Assembly: GCA_036659415.1 (NCBI GenBank) | Contig: JAVXCQ010000005.1 | Coordinates: forward strand, 1 to 64,000 | Source: JAVXCQ01 sp036659415 | GTDB lineage: Bacteria; Bacillota; Negativicutes; Acidaminococcales; Acidaminococcaceae | Reading direction: 5' to 3' | DNA length: 64,000 nucleotides | Shown here: piece by piece, positions 8,381-17,651 of the stretch | Layout of the letters: each line of letters begins with the position of its first letter | Numbering within the stretch: the stretch's first letter is position 1 | Translations under genes and position numbers: made by a program | Notes under the pieces: model-generated | Told to the model about the DNA's origin: nothing | What the model saw: the letters and a program-made list of their open reading frames with translations, nothing else | Databases searched by the model: none

Positions 8381-9469
8381 TTAGGTTTCTAACAAGGCAA
8401 TTGCCCGTCCAGCATTTTGGTGTGCTTCCGTGCGCAATTGTTTAATTTTTGCATTTTGTTGCGTGGGTATTTGCTGCCACAAGGTGGCTGCCGCTTGCAC
8501 AATATCGGCGGCGGTAATCGTGGCAATTTGACCGGCAATAACGCCCTCCATGCCCTGGACAAATCTATCCACCTTGGGGTCATAGGAAACTGCCAAAAAA
8601 GGTGTCCCGGTTAAAGCAGCAAAAACTAAAGCGTGCAAACGCATACCTATCAAAAGGTCAAAACCACTGCTTAACGCTAAATACTCTTCCGTCGTAAAGG
8701 CCTGCTCTAAAATGGTCACCCCGGTCTTATCCGGCAATAAAGCAAGGATTGCTTGTGCTACTTGCACATCTTGGGGTATTTGGAGGGGAACAAAAACAAT
8801 CTCTGCTTGGTAGGTTTGCCGCAATTTAGTAATAGCTTCGGCAAACACACGACAAAATCCTGCTTCTCCGGTCCAATGTCTAACGGCAAGGCCAATGAGT
8901 GGGCGCTTTGCCGCTAAACCTTGCTGCTCCAAAAATTGTTGACCAGCCCCCGGGTTTAACTCCGGCAACGCAAAAACTGCATCGGCGGTCACAATAATTT
9001 TGGTAGCGTCTAGCCCCATCTTCCGCAATTCCTCAAAAGAACCATCATCACGCACGGTTATTAAATCCGCCTGCCCACAAACCCATTTAGTCAAACGACC
9101 GGCACTATGAGAGCGAATAGGGCCAATACCCTGGGCATAGAGCATGACTTTTTTGCCCAAAAGTTTAGCTAAGAGTAAGATACTCAAATAGTAGAATAAG
9201 CTTCGTTTGCTAGTGACGTCCTGAAGTAAACTGCCACCACCGGAAAGCAAAAGGTCCATGGACAGCATAGCTCGCACAATGGAGCAAAAGCCAAAACGGT
9301 GCAAAGAACGAACCTGATGTTTAGCAGCGGTAACTTCCGGATTCCCGGATAAAACAGTTATTTCAAGGTTTTGCCGTTGTGCTCGCAAAGCTTCAATAAT
9401 TGCCGTCAGCATTGCTTCATCACCGGCATTAGCAAAACCGTAGTAACCGGAAATCAAGATTTTACTCAT
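8381..9469 (-). CDS. csaB: Polysaccharide pyruvyl transferase CsaB
   Basis: 362 residues with the polysaccharide pyruvyl transferase fold. Seen in order are the N-terminal ISGYYGFANAGDEAML motif, a central YAQGIGPIRS and the C-terminal GMRLHALVFAA. CsaB transfers a pyruvyl group from phosphoenolpyruvate to a cell-wall polymer, which then anchors proteins with SLH domains. The ATG at 9469 overlaps the stop of the upstream DUF5693 gene by 8 nt, a pairing that recurs in Firmicutes. Its presence suggests SLH-anchored envelope proteins elsewhere in this genome. Confidence 0.92.
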   Translation of the reverse strand: MSKILISGYYGFANAGDEAMLTAIIEALRAQRQNLEITVLSGNPEVTAAKHQVRSLHRFGFCSIVRAMLSMDLLLSGGGSLLQDVTSKRSLFYYLSILLLAKLLGKKVMLYAQGIGPIRSHSAGRLTKWVCGQADLITVRDDGSFEELRKMGLDATKIIVTADAVFALPELNPGAGQQFLEQQGLAAKRPLIGLAVRHWTGEAGFCRVFAEAITKLRQTYQAEIVFVPLQIPQDVQVAQAILALLPDKTGVTILEQAFTTEEYLALSSGFDLLIGMRLHALVFAALTGTPFLAVSYDPKVDRFVQGMEGVIAGQIATITAADIVQAAATLWQQIPTQQNAKIKQLRTEAHQNAGRAIALLET

Positions 9470-11570
9470 GCTTTAAATATCTCCTTTGCCATTTTTGCCA
9501 AGCGGGGTAAAGTAAAGCAAAAACTAAAACTGCACTAATGCCCAGGATTGCTCCCAATAAATAACCGTCCAAAGCACGAACATAGGACATGACAATCGGC
9601 GTTCTCATATGGGCAAAAGTCTGCACCAAGGAACCTTGACCGATGGTTGCTGCCAGCACCAAGGCTAATTGCAATAAATGGGGCAGGTTCCGATAAGCAG
9701 CAAAAGCCGCCAAATAAAAGGCAGGGTGTCCCACCAAAAACTCTTTTTCCCGTGGGCGAGCATACATGACTTGTTCCAAAAATAAGCGGAGTTTAACTTC
9801 CAGCGCCGGCACTGGTACACCGGCAGTATGCCCAGAACGTCCAATAAAGACCCAGGCGATGAAGCCCAAAATGCCTAGCCCGATAATCATTTGCACGGTA
9901 ATCGGCTTGGTAATAATCTTTTGCAAGCGTGCAATGATACCGCTGTGGTCGTCATCACCCTCAAACAAAGAATATTTTTTAATATACAGGATTGCCATCA
10001 AAACGACCGGCAAAATAAAGGTCAGCTTAACACCTTTATAGATTTCAATTTCCAAGAAAAAGCGAATATCGCCTAAAATTGCCCCCACATAAGAAGCTCC
10101 TACTAGGGATAAAGCAACCGCTAGTGCTAATTGCCAGGTAGCGGTCATAGCCACATTAAGTGCCGATTTCGGGGTCTGCGGTCTTTGTTCCCACAATTGG
10201 AGAATATAGCTCATGGACAAAACTGGCAAAATAGTAGCGGCCATAAGTGCTACCATTTGTCTAGCCAAAAGTGCATTGGTGCCCACGATAAGCCCACTTA
10301 AAAACACCCCTGCCACCACCAGCAGGCTATAGAGAGTTTTGCTGCTCAGGGTAAAAAGCTGGGTTAAATACAGCAGTACTGCTGCCAATGCCCCAAATAC
10401 TACGGGTACCAAACAAAACCGGCTAGGCGTATAGGGTGCAAAAACGCCGGCACGGTCAATCTGATAGCCACGTGCTTCTACGCTACGTGTAATATCATCC
10501 ACGTAATCCAAATTAGTTTGGAGTAACGTTTTTTCATCTTGAGGGGTTAAAAAGGTTTTTACATAGTTAATCCGCACATTGCGTTCTTCATCAGTTAAAG
10601 CCCAGCGTCTAGTAGCGTCGGCTACTTTGAGCTTTTTTTGTTCGGCTTTATCAATGACATAGGTACGAGCCACCTGATAATCCATCAGCTCCGCCATCTT
10701 GACTAATCCGTCTAACGGGGCAAATTGCAATTGCACCACGTTTTCCACCATACCCAGGGTAATATGGCGCTGCAATAAATTATCTGCGACTTCCTGCATT
10801 TGTCCTTTGTAGCCAAGAATCGTCTTGCCACTGCCAATAAAGGCTGTAATCCGTGCTCCGGATTGGTCTAAACGGTGGAAAAATGCTGCGATTTGTTCTG
10901 TAGCCGGCGCCGAGTGGGCACTATATAAGTGCGCATAATTCACCGGGCGGACAATGACATTGAAACCTTCGGCTTTAGCCAAGGCCAGTTCTGTACTTGA
11001 CAAGCCTAAATCCAGCTGCATAATCCCCCGTTGCTCACCATAGGCGCTAAGGTCGTCAATAACGGTCGGATCGCCTCTGACCTCGAGAATTTGAGGATTT
11101 TGCGCCACTACCCGCAGTTTTTCTGCTCCAAAACGCAGGGCTAAATCGGCTGCTACGTCTTGAAAAGTCGCCGGGGAAGTACCCTCCGTCACGTAGACGG
11201 CTCCGCTCACGATTTCGCCGCCATCAGCCAGTTGCTGCCAAATATCATTGTGCAGCTGTCTGGTGTGATAAGCATGAAGCAAGTCTGGCCCTGTGACCAC
11301 CGTGATAAGGCCTTTGCCTGCCAATTTTTGCAAAGTAGTATCAAACAGCACCAAGCTATTAATGCCGTGTGCTTTAAATTCTTGTAAAACTGCTGTTTCA
11401 GTCAGACCTTCTGCCCGTGCCATGCGTGCCAGGCTTTCGTATTCCATCGCCATTTCGACAGTATTATTGGCCTGTTCGACTTGATGCCGTTGCCAATTAA
11501 GAAACAACGAAAACCCTAGCCCCAAGATCATAATACCGATTAATATGGGATTATAACGACTATTTTTCAA
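9462..11570 (-). CDS. DUF5693 multi-pass membrane protein
   Basis: About 702 residues. One N-terminal membrane helix (roughly 8-25) is followed by an extracytoplasmic domain of about 360 residues and then about nine hydrophobic helices (from about 385 to 690). The start chosen is TTG 11570, because AGGTGGAG lies 6 nt before it; the GTG at 11582 overlaps that ribosome site. It matches the family annotated as DUF5693, whose function is unknown. Overlap with csaB and the position after secA and prfB suggest a role in wall polymer modification or export. Nothing in the sequence proves that. Confidence 0.8.
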   Translation of the reverse strand: MKNSRYNPILIGIMILGLGFSLFLNWQRHQVEQANNTVEMAMEYESLARMARAEGLTETAVLQEFKAHGINSLVLFDTTLQKLAGKGLITVVTGPDLLHAYHTRQLHNDIWQQLADGGEIVSGAVYVTEGTSPATFQDVAADLALRFGAEKLRVVAQNPQILEVRGDPTVIDDLSAYGEQRGIMQLDLGLSSTELALAKAEGFNVIVRPVNYAHLYSAHSAPATEQIAAFFHRLDQSGARITAFIGSGKTILGYKGQMQEVADNLLQRHITLGMVENVVQLQFAPLDGLVKMAELMDYQVARTYVIDKAEQKKLKVADATRRWALTDEERNVRINYVKTFLTPQDEKTLLQTNLDYVDDITRSVEARGYQIDRAGVFAPYTPSRFCLVPVVFGALAAVLLYLTQLFTLSSKTLYSLLVVAGVFLSGLIVGTNALLARQMVALMAATILPVLSMSYILQLWEQRPQTPKSALNVAMTATWQLALAVALSLVGASYVGAILGDIRFFLEIEIYKGVKLTFILPVVLMAILYIKKYSLFEGDDDHSGIIARLQKIITKPITVQMIIGLGILGFIAWVFIGRSGHTAGVPVPALEVKLRLFLEQVMYARPREKEFLVGHPAFYLAAFAAYRNLPHLLQLALVLAATIGQGSLVQTFAHMRTPIVMSYVRALDGYLLGAILGISAVLVFALLYPAWQKWQRRYLKHE

Positions 11571-11603
11571 CGAACTCTCCACCTATCTCTACTCAGCGCC
11601 AGC

Positions 11604-12720
11604 TTAAATTGTTGTTTGCAAACTGCGTAAATAAGCCTCTACAAAAGGCTCTAAATCGCCGTCCATAACGGCTTGAACATTGCCTGTTTCTTCATTGGTG
11701 CGATGGTCTTTGACCATGCAATAGGGTTGGAACACATAGGAACGAATTTGACTGCCCCACTCAATCGCCTGATAATCACCGGCAATATCGGATTTGAGCT
11801 GTTCCTGTTTTTGTTTTTCATATTCAAATAACTTGGCTCGTAACAACTGCATACAACGTTCTCTATTTTGAATTTGAGAGCGTTGGTTTTGGCACTGAAC
11901 GATAATACCGGTTGGTAAATGAGTCATCCGCACTGCCGAGTCGGTTTTATTGATATGCTGACCACCGGCGCCACTGGCACGATAGGTATCTACCTTCAAA
12001 TCGGCGGTATTAATATTAATTTCCACATTGTCGTCAATCTCCGGCATCACGTCTACCGCAGAAAAAGAGGTATGACGGCGAGCATTGGAGTCAAAAGGTG
12101 AAATGCGCACCAAACGGTGGACGCCTTTTTCCGACTTGAGATAACCATAGGCATTGTGTCCACTGATTTGGAGGGTAGCACTTTTTACACCGGCTTCATC
12201 GCCGGGCAGATAATCCAGCATTTCTACGCTATAGCCTTCACGCTCGGCAAAACGGCTAAACATCCGCAGCAACATGGAGGTCCAATCCTGTGCTTCGGTA
12301 CCACCGGCACCGGCATGGAGGGTTAAAATAGCATTATTGGCGTCATATTCACCGGATAGGAGCATACCTAGCTCTAGGTGCTCTACATCGGCACGAGCCT
12401 TGACCAAAGACGCTTCCATTTCTTCTTGCAGGCTGGCGTCCTCTTCTTCCATGGCCATTTCCCACAATACTTCCAAATCTTCTACTCTGCTTTCGAGCGA
12501 ACGGAAAATCCCCACTTCGTCTTTGAGCTGGGTTACAGCTTGCGCCGTTTTTTGAGCGGCATCCGGGTTATCCCAAAAAGTCTGCTCGCCCATTTTATGT
12601 TCTAGTTCTGCAATGCGGTCCTCTTTGCGAACGACGTCAAAGAGATCCCCTCATTTCAATCAACTTTTGCTTTAAATTAGCTATTTCTGGTCTATATTCT
12701 TCAATTAGCAATTGCTTCAC
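11604..12720 (-). CDS. prfB: Peptide chain release factor 2, expressed by programmed +1 frameshift
   Basis: RF2 reads UGA and UAA stop codons at the ribosome. The gene is in two frames. A short first part starts at GTG 12720 (or TTG 12711, better spaced from AAGGGG) and runs about 27 codons to an in-frame TGA at 12639-12637. The main part continues in the +1 frame (DVVRKEDRIAELEHK...) to 11604. The shift site is the canonical AGGGGA-TCT-CTT-TGA-C. The main part carries the GGQ motif in ASGAGGQHINKTDSAVR, and the SPF stop-reading motif appears as ISPFDSNARR. RF2 level thereby controls its own synthesis. It lies between secA and the DUF5693 gene, the usual Firmicute neighbour being secA. Confidence 0.95.
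12636..12652 (-). promoter_or_regulatory. Programmed +1 frameshift site of prfB
   Basis: On the minus strand a Shine-Dalgarno-like AGGGGA stands three bases before CTT-TGA-C. This is the conserved RF2 recoding element: slow reading of UGA lets the CTT-bound tRNA slip forward by one base. Confidence 0.95.
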
Positions 12721-12756
12721 GCCCCTTCAACTGATTAGTAGTTACATAACCCAAAG

Positions 12757-12786
12757 GAAGTTGAAACCGCAAGCAGCTTCAACTTC
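12757..12786 (-). terminator. Hairpin between secA and prfB
   Basis: A 12-bp stem (GAAGTTGAAGC... with its complement) lies 12 nt after the secA stop. No T-run follows, so it may slow or partly end transcription, or protect the mRNA end, rather than act as a full terminator. Confidence 0.4.
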
Positions 12787-12797
12787 ATGGGAACAGC

Positions 12798-15323
12798 CTA
12801 TTTTTCTTGTCCGCAACAATTTTTGTACTTCTTCCCACTGCCGCAAGGGCAAGGTTCGTTACGGCCAATTTCTTCATCTTTAACTATGGGTTTTTTGCTT
12901 TCAGCTTCGCTGTCGCCACTAGGGTTATTGACTTTGGCATATTTCAAATGATCGGCGACTTTGGGCTGAGTAACCACATTAACACGATACATATAGCGGA
13001 CAACGTCATCTTGAATAGCGTCTTTCATCGCTTCAAACATATCGTAAGCTTCGATTTTGTATTCAATGAGTGGGTCTCTTTGGCCATAGGCACGCAGACC
13101 CACGCCCTCACGGAGCATATCCATGGCGTCCAAATGTTCCATCCACTGGCTATCCACGATTTTGAGCATTACCAAATTCTCTAGCTCACGCATTACTGGT
13201 GCGCTCACCATCTCTTCACGTTCAGCATAATAGTCAAAAGCCAATTTATGCAAATATTCGTCCATTTCTTCACGACTAATCGTTTGCAAATATTCCACTG
13301 TTAAAACACCTGGTGGGGCATAGAATTCTTCGGCGTAAGCAATCAGTGCCGGCAAATCCCATTCTTCGGAATAAACTTCCGGTGGTGCATACATGGCGAG
13401 AGTTCTATTCACAATCCGTTCTACCATATCCATGACATTGTCACGCAAATTGGTTTCTACCAAAATGCGGCGACGTTGAGCGTAAATAACTTCACGCTGT
13501 TGGTTCATAACATCATCGTATTCCAGCACGTGTTTACGAATATCAAAGTTTCGTGATTCAACTTTCTTTTGTGCTGATTCAATTGAACGAGTAACCAGTG
13601 CGTGTTCAATAGGTTCGTCCTCGTCCATACCCAATTTATCCATAATGCCGGAAATATTATCCGAACCAAACAGGCGCATTAATTCATCTTCCAAAGAAAG
13701 GAAGAAGCGGGTAGAACCGGGGTCGCCCTGCCTAGCACAACGGCCACGCAATTGATTGTCGATGCGGCGACTTTCGTGCCGTTCGGTACCAACGATGTGT
13801 AAGCCGCCCAAAGCGGGTACGCCTTCACCCAGCACAATATCCGTACCACGCCCTGCCATATTGGTAGCAATGGTAACAGCCCCATACTGACCAGCAGCGG
13901 CAATAATTTCAGCTTCTTTTTCATGGAATTTAGCATTAAGCACGGTATGGGCAATGCCGCGTTTTTTCAAGGTTTCGGACAGTTCTTCCGATTGTTGAAT
14001 GGAGGTCGTACCTACCAGTACCGGCCGGCCTGTTTTGTGACATTCTTCAATTTCATTGGCGGCAGCTCGATATTTAGCGACCTTGGTTTTGTAAATAACG
14101 TCAGGATAATCAATACGGCAAATAGGTTTATTCGTCGGAATGACAATAACGTCTAAGCCGTAAATTTTTTGGAACTCTTGTTCCTCTGTTTTGGCAGTAC
14201 CGGTCATACCGGCCAGCTTTTTGTACATACGGAAATAGTTCTGGAAGGTAACGGTAGCGAGAGTTTGACTTTCACGCTCGACCTTGACGCCTTCTTTAGC
14301 TTCAATGGCTTGGTGCAAGCCTTCAGAAAAACGACGCCCAAACATTAAACGCCCGGTAAATTCATCGACGATAATAACTTCGCCGTCTTTAACTACATAA
14401 TCACGATCTCGGTGCATAATGGCTTTGGCTTTCAGTGCCTGCATTAGCTGGTGAGAAAAGTCAATGCTGGCTTCTCCCTCATACATATTGGCAACACCCA
14501 GCATTTTTTCAGCTTTGGCAACGCCACCCTCAGTTGGGGCTACCGTTTTTTGTTTCTCATCTACGGTATAGTCTTCTTCTTCTTTCAATTGGGAAACTAC
14601 CCGAGCCAAAATTTTGTACAAGTCGGTAGATTTTTCCCCTGGTCCAGAAATAATCAAAGGTGTTCTTGCTTCATCAATTAAAATACTATCTACTTCATCC
14701 ACTACGGCGAAGTTCAGTGGTCTTTGCACCATTTGGTCTTCAGAAACTACCATATTATCACGCAAGTAGTCAAAACCAAATTCGTTATTAGTACCATAGG
14801 TAATATCGGCAGCATAAGCAGCCTTACGTTCCGGAAAATCCAGTCCGTGCACAATCAAACCAACGGTCAAGCCCAAAAAGTTGTAGACTCTACCCATGTC
14901 CAGACTATCACGATGTGCCAAGTATTCATTGACGGTAACAACGTGTACACCTTTGCCAGTTAAGGCATTAAGGTAAACCGGCAACGTGGCGACAAGGGTT
15001 TTACCTTCGCCTGTACGCATTTCGGCAATTTTACCACGATGCAAAACACAACCACCAATTAGCTGCACGTCAAAATGCCGCAAACCGAGAACGCGTTTGG
15101 AAGCTTCCCGTACCACGGCAAAGGCTTCCGGCAAAATATCCTCTAGCGTTGCGCCCTGCATTAATCTGACTTTAAAATCAGCGGTCATGCCAGATAAACT
15201 GGCGTCACTTTTATTGGCCATGGTTTTTTCTAACGCATTTATCGCATCAATATACGGTTGTAAACTCTTTAATTCTTTTTCATTCGGGTCCCCGAATATT
15301 TTTTTCATTAAGCCCTCGAGCAA
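12798..15323 (-). CDS. secA: Preprotein translocase ATPase SecA
   Basis: 841 residues from TTG 15323. GAGGAG lies 8 nt upstream, while the GTG at 15332 overlaps that site. Walker A is in MRTGEGKTLV, DEAD-type motif II in VVDEVDSILIDEARTP, and the helicase C part has MAGRGTDIVLG. The C-terminus ends in a SEC-C zinc motif (CPCGSGKKYKNCCG) that binds SecB or ribosomes and lipids in other species. SecA drives export of unfolded preproteins through SecYEG, whose secY is at 55966-57222. A strong promoter at 15378-15406 precedes it. Confidence 0.97.
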   Translation of the reverse strand: MLEGLMKKIFGDPNEKELKSLQPYIDAINALEKTMANKSDASLSGMTADFKVRLMQGATLEDILPEAFAVVREASKRVLGLRHFDVQLIGGCVLHRGKIAEMRTGEGKTLVATLPVYLNALTGKGVHVVTVNEYLAHRDSLDMGRVYNFLGLTVGLIVHGLDFPERKAAYAADITYGTNNEFGFDYLRDNMVVSEDQMVQRPLNFAVVDEVDSILIDEARTPLIISGPGEKSTDLYKILARVVSQLKEEEDYTVDEKQKTVAPTEGGVAKAEKMLGVANMYEGEASIDFSHQLMQALKAKAIMHRDRDYVVKDGEVIIVDEFTGRLMFGRRFSEGLHQAIEAKEGVKVERESQTLATVTFQNYFRMYKKLAGMTGTAKTEEQEFQKIYGLDVIVIPTNKPICRIDYPDVIYKTKVAKYRAAANEIEECHKTGRPVLVGTTSIQQSEELSETLKKRGIAHTVLNAKFHEKEAEIIAAAGQYGAVTIATNMAGRGTDIVLGEGVPALGGLHIVGTERHESRRIDNQLRGRCARQGDPGSTRFFLSLEDELMRLFGSDNISGIMDKLGMDEDEPIEHALVTRSIESAQKKVESRNFDIRKHVLEYDDVMNQQREVIYAQRRRILVETNLRDNVMDMVERIVNRTLAMYAPPEVYSEEWDLPALIAYAEEFYAPPGVLTVEYLQTISREEMDEYLHKLAFDYYAEREEMVSAPVMRELENLVMLKIVDSQWMEHLDAMDMLREGVGLRAYGQRDPLIEYKIEAYDMFEAMKDAIQDDVVRYMYRVNVVTQPKVADHLKYAKVNNPSGDSEAESKKPIVKDEEIGRNEPCPCGSGKKYKNCCGQEK

Positions 15324-15377
15324 AACAATCACTCCTCATATTTTAACTGCGTAAACTTACACTATGCCTAATATAAA

Positions 15378-15406
15378 ATTTTATCAGAATAGGTGGAAAA
15401 AGTCAA
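15378..15406 (-). promoter_or_regulatory. Promoter of secA
   Basis: TTGACT, a 17-bp spacer and TAAAAT are seen on the minus strand. The -35 lies in the T-run of the hpf terminator, so the two signals are back to back. Confidence 0.75.
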
Positions 15407-15435
15407 AAAACCTAGGGCTAAGCCCTAGGTTTTTT
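15404..15435 (-). terminator. Terminator of hpf
   Basis: A perfect 8-9 bp stem CCTAGGGCT/AGCCCTAGG is flanked by A6 and T6, so it can work in both directions. It lies 18 nt after the hpf stop. Confidence 0.88.
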
Positions 15436-15452
15436 GTAACTTTTTTATAACA

Positions 15453-15983
15453 TTATTTCAGTTCCGGTGCCAACAGTCCGTAATTACCATCTTTACGGCG
15501 GTATACTACGTTCACTGCTTCCAGTTCATCATCAAAGAAAACAAAGAAATCATGGTTCAAAAGGTTCATTTGCATTACGGCTTCTTCTGCACACATTGGA
15601 CGCAACACAAATCTCTTATTCCTAACAATGTTAAACTCATTTTCATCTTCTACGGCAGTGCTAGCAGGAACAAATTCATCACGGAAGTTATTATATTTAC
15701 GGCGCATTAATCTGGTTTTATATTTATGGATTTGACGCTCAATCTTATCTACTACCAGGTCAATGGAGGAATACATATCTTTAGTGGTTTCTTGTGCTCT
15801 AAGCACGATACCGTTAGCCGGTACTGTAATCTCAACAATATGATTACCTTTTTCAACTTTTAACGTAGCGGAAATATCACCAACAACCTTAAACTGCTTG
15901 GTAATCGTATTGACCTTTTTTTCTACATACTCTTTTAAAGCCTGTGTTACTTCGATGTTTTTACCGCGTACATTTACTGTCAT
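15453..15983 (-). CDS. hpf: Ribosome hibernation promoting factor, long form
   Basis: 176 residues from ATG 15983, which has GGGGG about 9 nt upstream. A TTG two codons earlier is too close to that site. The N-terminal S30AE domain (about 1-100, MTVNVRGKNIEV ... KVNTITKQFKV) binds the decoding region. The C-terminal domain (about 120-176, FVLRPMCAEEAVMQMNLLNHDFFVFFD) drives 100S dimer formation, which marks the long Firmicute form. It is a single-gene transcript with its own terminator, and a possible sigma-H-like promoter lies at 16050-16076. Confidence 0.95.
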   Translation of the reverse strand: MTVNVRGKNIEVTQALKEYVEKKVNTITKQFKVVGDISATLKVEKGNHIVEITVPANGIVLRAQETTKDMYSSIDLVVDKIERQIHKYKTRLMRRKYNNFRDEFVPASTAVEDENEFNIVRNKRFVLRPMCAEEAVMQMNLLNHDFFVFFDDELEAVNVVYRRKDGNYGLLAPELK

Positions 15984-16049
15984 GATCAAAAGCCCCCTTT
16001 ATCACAAGCAAGAAATATAATGCTCTTGCTTTATGTCCTTATTACAATA

Positions 16050-16076
16050 ATTCTAGCTTTATCGCCATTTTCCTGC
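16050..16076 (-). promoter_or_regulatory. Possible sigma-H-type promoter of hpf
   Basis: On the minus strand GCAGGAAAA is followed after 11 bp by CTAGAAT. The Bacillus sigma-H consensus is RnAGGAwWW, 11-12 bp, RnnGAAT, so only one position differs. B. subtilis hpf (yvyD) is known to use sigma-H and sigma-B. No good housekeeping promoter was seen in this gap. Confidence 0.4.
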
Positions 16077-16085
16077 TAAAATTGT

Positions 16086-16123
16086 AAAAAAAAAATGTAT
16101 TCGTCAAAATTCAACGAATACAT
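16086..16123 (-). terminator. Terminator of the amino acid ABC transporter operon
   Basis: A perfect 10-bp stem ATGTATTCGT/ACGAATACAT with a 9-nt loop is followed by T10. It lies 36 nt after the ATPase gene stop. Confidence 0.92.
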
Positions 16124-16159
16124 GGAAATTTTTGCAACAATTGAAACAAAGCTTTTGAG

Positions 16160-16879
16160 TTAGAGGATTTTGGAAAGAAAACTTTGCGTCCGTTCTTCCT
16201 TAGCCTGAGAGAAAATCTCCTCCGGCTTGCCTTCTTCCACGATTTTACCTTCGTCCATAAAGATGACACGGTCGCCCACTTCTCTGGCAAAACCCATTTC
16301 ATGTGTTACTACAATCATGGTCATACCTTCTTGGGCTAAGCCTTTCATCACGTCCAGCACTTCATTAATCATTTCCGGATCCAGCGCTGAGGTTGGCTCG
16401 TCAAACAACAAAGCTTTGGGCTTCATGGCTAAGGCTCTAGCAATAGCCACCCGCTGCTGTTGTCCCCCGGAAAGTTGTTCCGGATAGGCAGCGGCCTTGT
16501 TTTCCAAGCCCACCTTGTGCAATAAGCTCATGGCTTCAGCAACGGCATCGGCTTTAGGCGTTTGGCGCACTTTCATCGGTGCTAACAAGACGTTATCTAA
16601 AACTGTCATATGGGGAAATAAATTAAAGCGTTGGAAAACCATGCCTACTTCTCGGCGTACTGCATTAATATTCGCTTCACCACTCAGCACAATGCCGTCC
16701 ACTTCAATGGAACCGCTGGTGGGTTCTTCCAAATAGTTAATACAGCGTAACAGTGTGCTTTTGCCGGAACCGGAAGGGCCGATAATAACTACCACTTCAC
16801 GTTCGGCGATTTCCAAATCAATCCCTAAGAGCACTTCCAGGTCACCAAAGCTTTTATGCAAATTAGTAATTTTAATCAT
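16160..16879 (-). CDS. glnQ: Polar amino acid ABC transporter ATP-binding protein
   Basis: 240 residues from ATG 16879, which overlaps the permease stop (ATGA) and has AAAGGAGG upstream. The longer in-frame version would lie inside the permease gene. Walker A GPSGSGKSTLL, Q-loop VFQRFNLFPHM, signature LSGGQQQR, Walker B LLFDEPTSALDP and the H-loop VVTHEM are all present. It belongs to the HisP/GlnQ group that powers uptake of polar amino acids. Gene symbol by family only, since the substrate is not certain. Confidence 0.93.
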   Translation of the reverse strand: MIKITNLHKSFGDLEVLLGIDLEIAEREVVVIIGPSGSGKSTLLRCINYLEEPTSGSIEVDGIVLSGEANINAVRREVGMVFQRFNLFPHMTVLDNVLLAPMKVRQTPKADAVAEAMSLLHKVGLENKAAAYPEQLSGGQQQRVAIARALAMKPKALLFDEPTSALDPEMINEVLDVMKGLAQEGMTMIVVTHEMGFAREVGDRVIFMDEGKIVEEGKPEEIFSQAKEERTQSFLSKIL

Positions 16880-17532
16880 TTTACGCTGTACCTCCTTTCC
16901 AATCTCGCAACTAAGCGGGCAATGGTAAAGGTCATAATTAAATAAATAAAGGCTACCGCCAACCAAATTTCAAAGGAAGCATAGGTGCGGGCGATAATTA
17001 GCTGCCCCCGTCTGGTTAATTCTTCAAAACCAATGACAGAAACCAAGGAGGAATCTTTGAGCATCGCAATAAATTCGTTGCCCAAAGGTGGGATAATCCT
17101 TTTGAAGGCTTGGGGCATAATTACATACCGCATGGTTTGTACCCAAGTTAACCCCAGCGACCGACCGGCCTCCATCTGCCCCGGGTCAATGGATTGAATG
17201 CCGCCGCGAAAAATCTCGGCTACATAGGCACCACTGTTAATGGAACAAGCAGAAATAGCGGCAATAAAAGGGTCAATACGAGAGCCGGTAATTAGGGGTA
17301 GAGCAAAATACACGAGGAAAATTTGCACCAACAGCGGTGTACCACGAATGAAATCTACATAGACGTTGGCTGCATATCTCACCAGTTTCATGGAAGACAG
17401 CCTTGCCACACCTACGAACATACCAATCAGTAAACCAAAGCCCACGCTCAAAGCACTGATTTCCAAAGTAATGCCTGCACCCTGTAATAACAGCGGTAGC
17501 GCATTAATAACCAAGTCCAAATCTAAATCCAC
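16876..17532 (-). CDS. Polar amino acid ABC transporter permease
   Basis: 218 residues with about five membrane helices of the HisM/GlnP type. The EAA loop is seen as GQMEAGRSLGLTWVQTMRYVIMP, the site that contacts the ATPase. The start is GTG 17532 with AGGTG upstream. It is translationally coupled to the ATPase gene. Only one permease gene is present, so the transporter is probably a homodimer of this subunit. It is separated from the nearest binding-protein gene by a terminator. Confidence 0.92.
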   Translation of the reverse strand: MDLDLDLVINALPLLLQGAGITLEISALSVGFGLLIGMFVGVARLSSMKLVRYAANVYVDFIRGTPLLVQIFLVYFALPLITGSRIDPFIAAISACSINSGAYVAEIFRGGIQSIDPGQMEAGRSLGLTWVQTMRYVIMPQAFKRIIPPLGNEFIAMLKDSSLVSVIGFEELTRRGQLIIARTYASFEIWLAVAFIYLIMTFTIARLVARLERRYSVK

Positions 17533-17577
17533 CCTAGCACCTGCTTTCGTTCCAAATAGTCTTTGCTCCCTGCTACT

Positions 17578-17628
17578 ACAAAATAAAAGCGGAGTACATC
17601 TTGGCCGCTTTCGCTACGATGCACTCCG
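17578..17628 (-). terminator. Internal terminator between binding protein and permease genes
   Basis: An 11-bp stem (CGGAGTGCATC/GATGTACTCCG, one mismatch) with a GC-rich loop is followed by CTTTTATTTT. It probably lets only part of the transcription pass, giving more binding protein than membrane complex, as is usual in such operons. Confidence 0.75.
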
Positions 17629-17651
17629 TTTTTACAAAAAACGTGGTGTAA

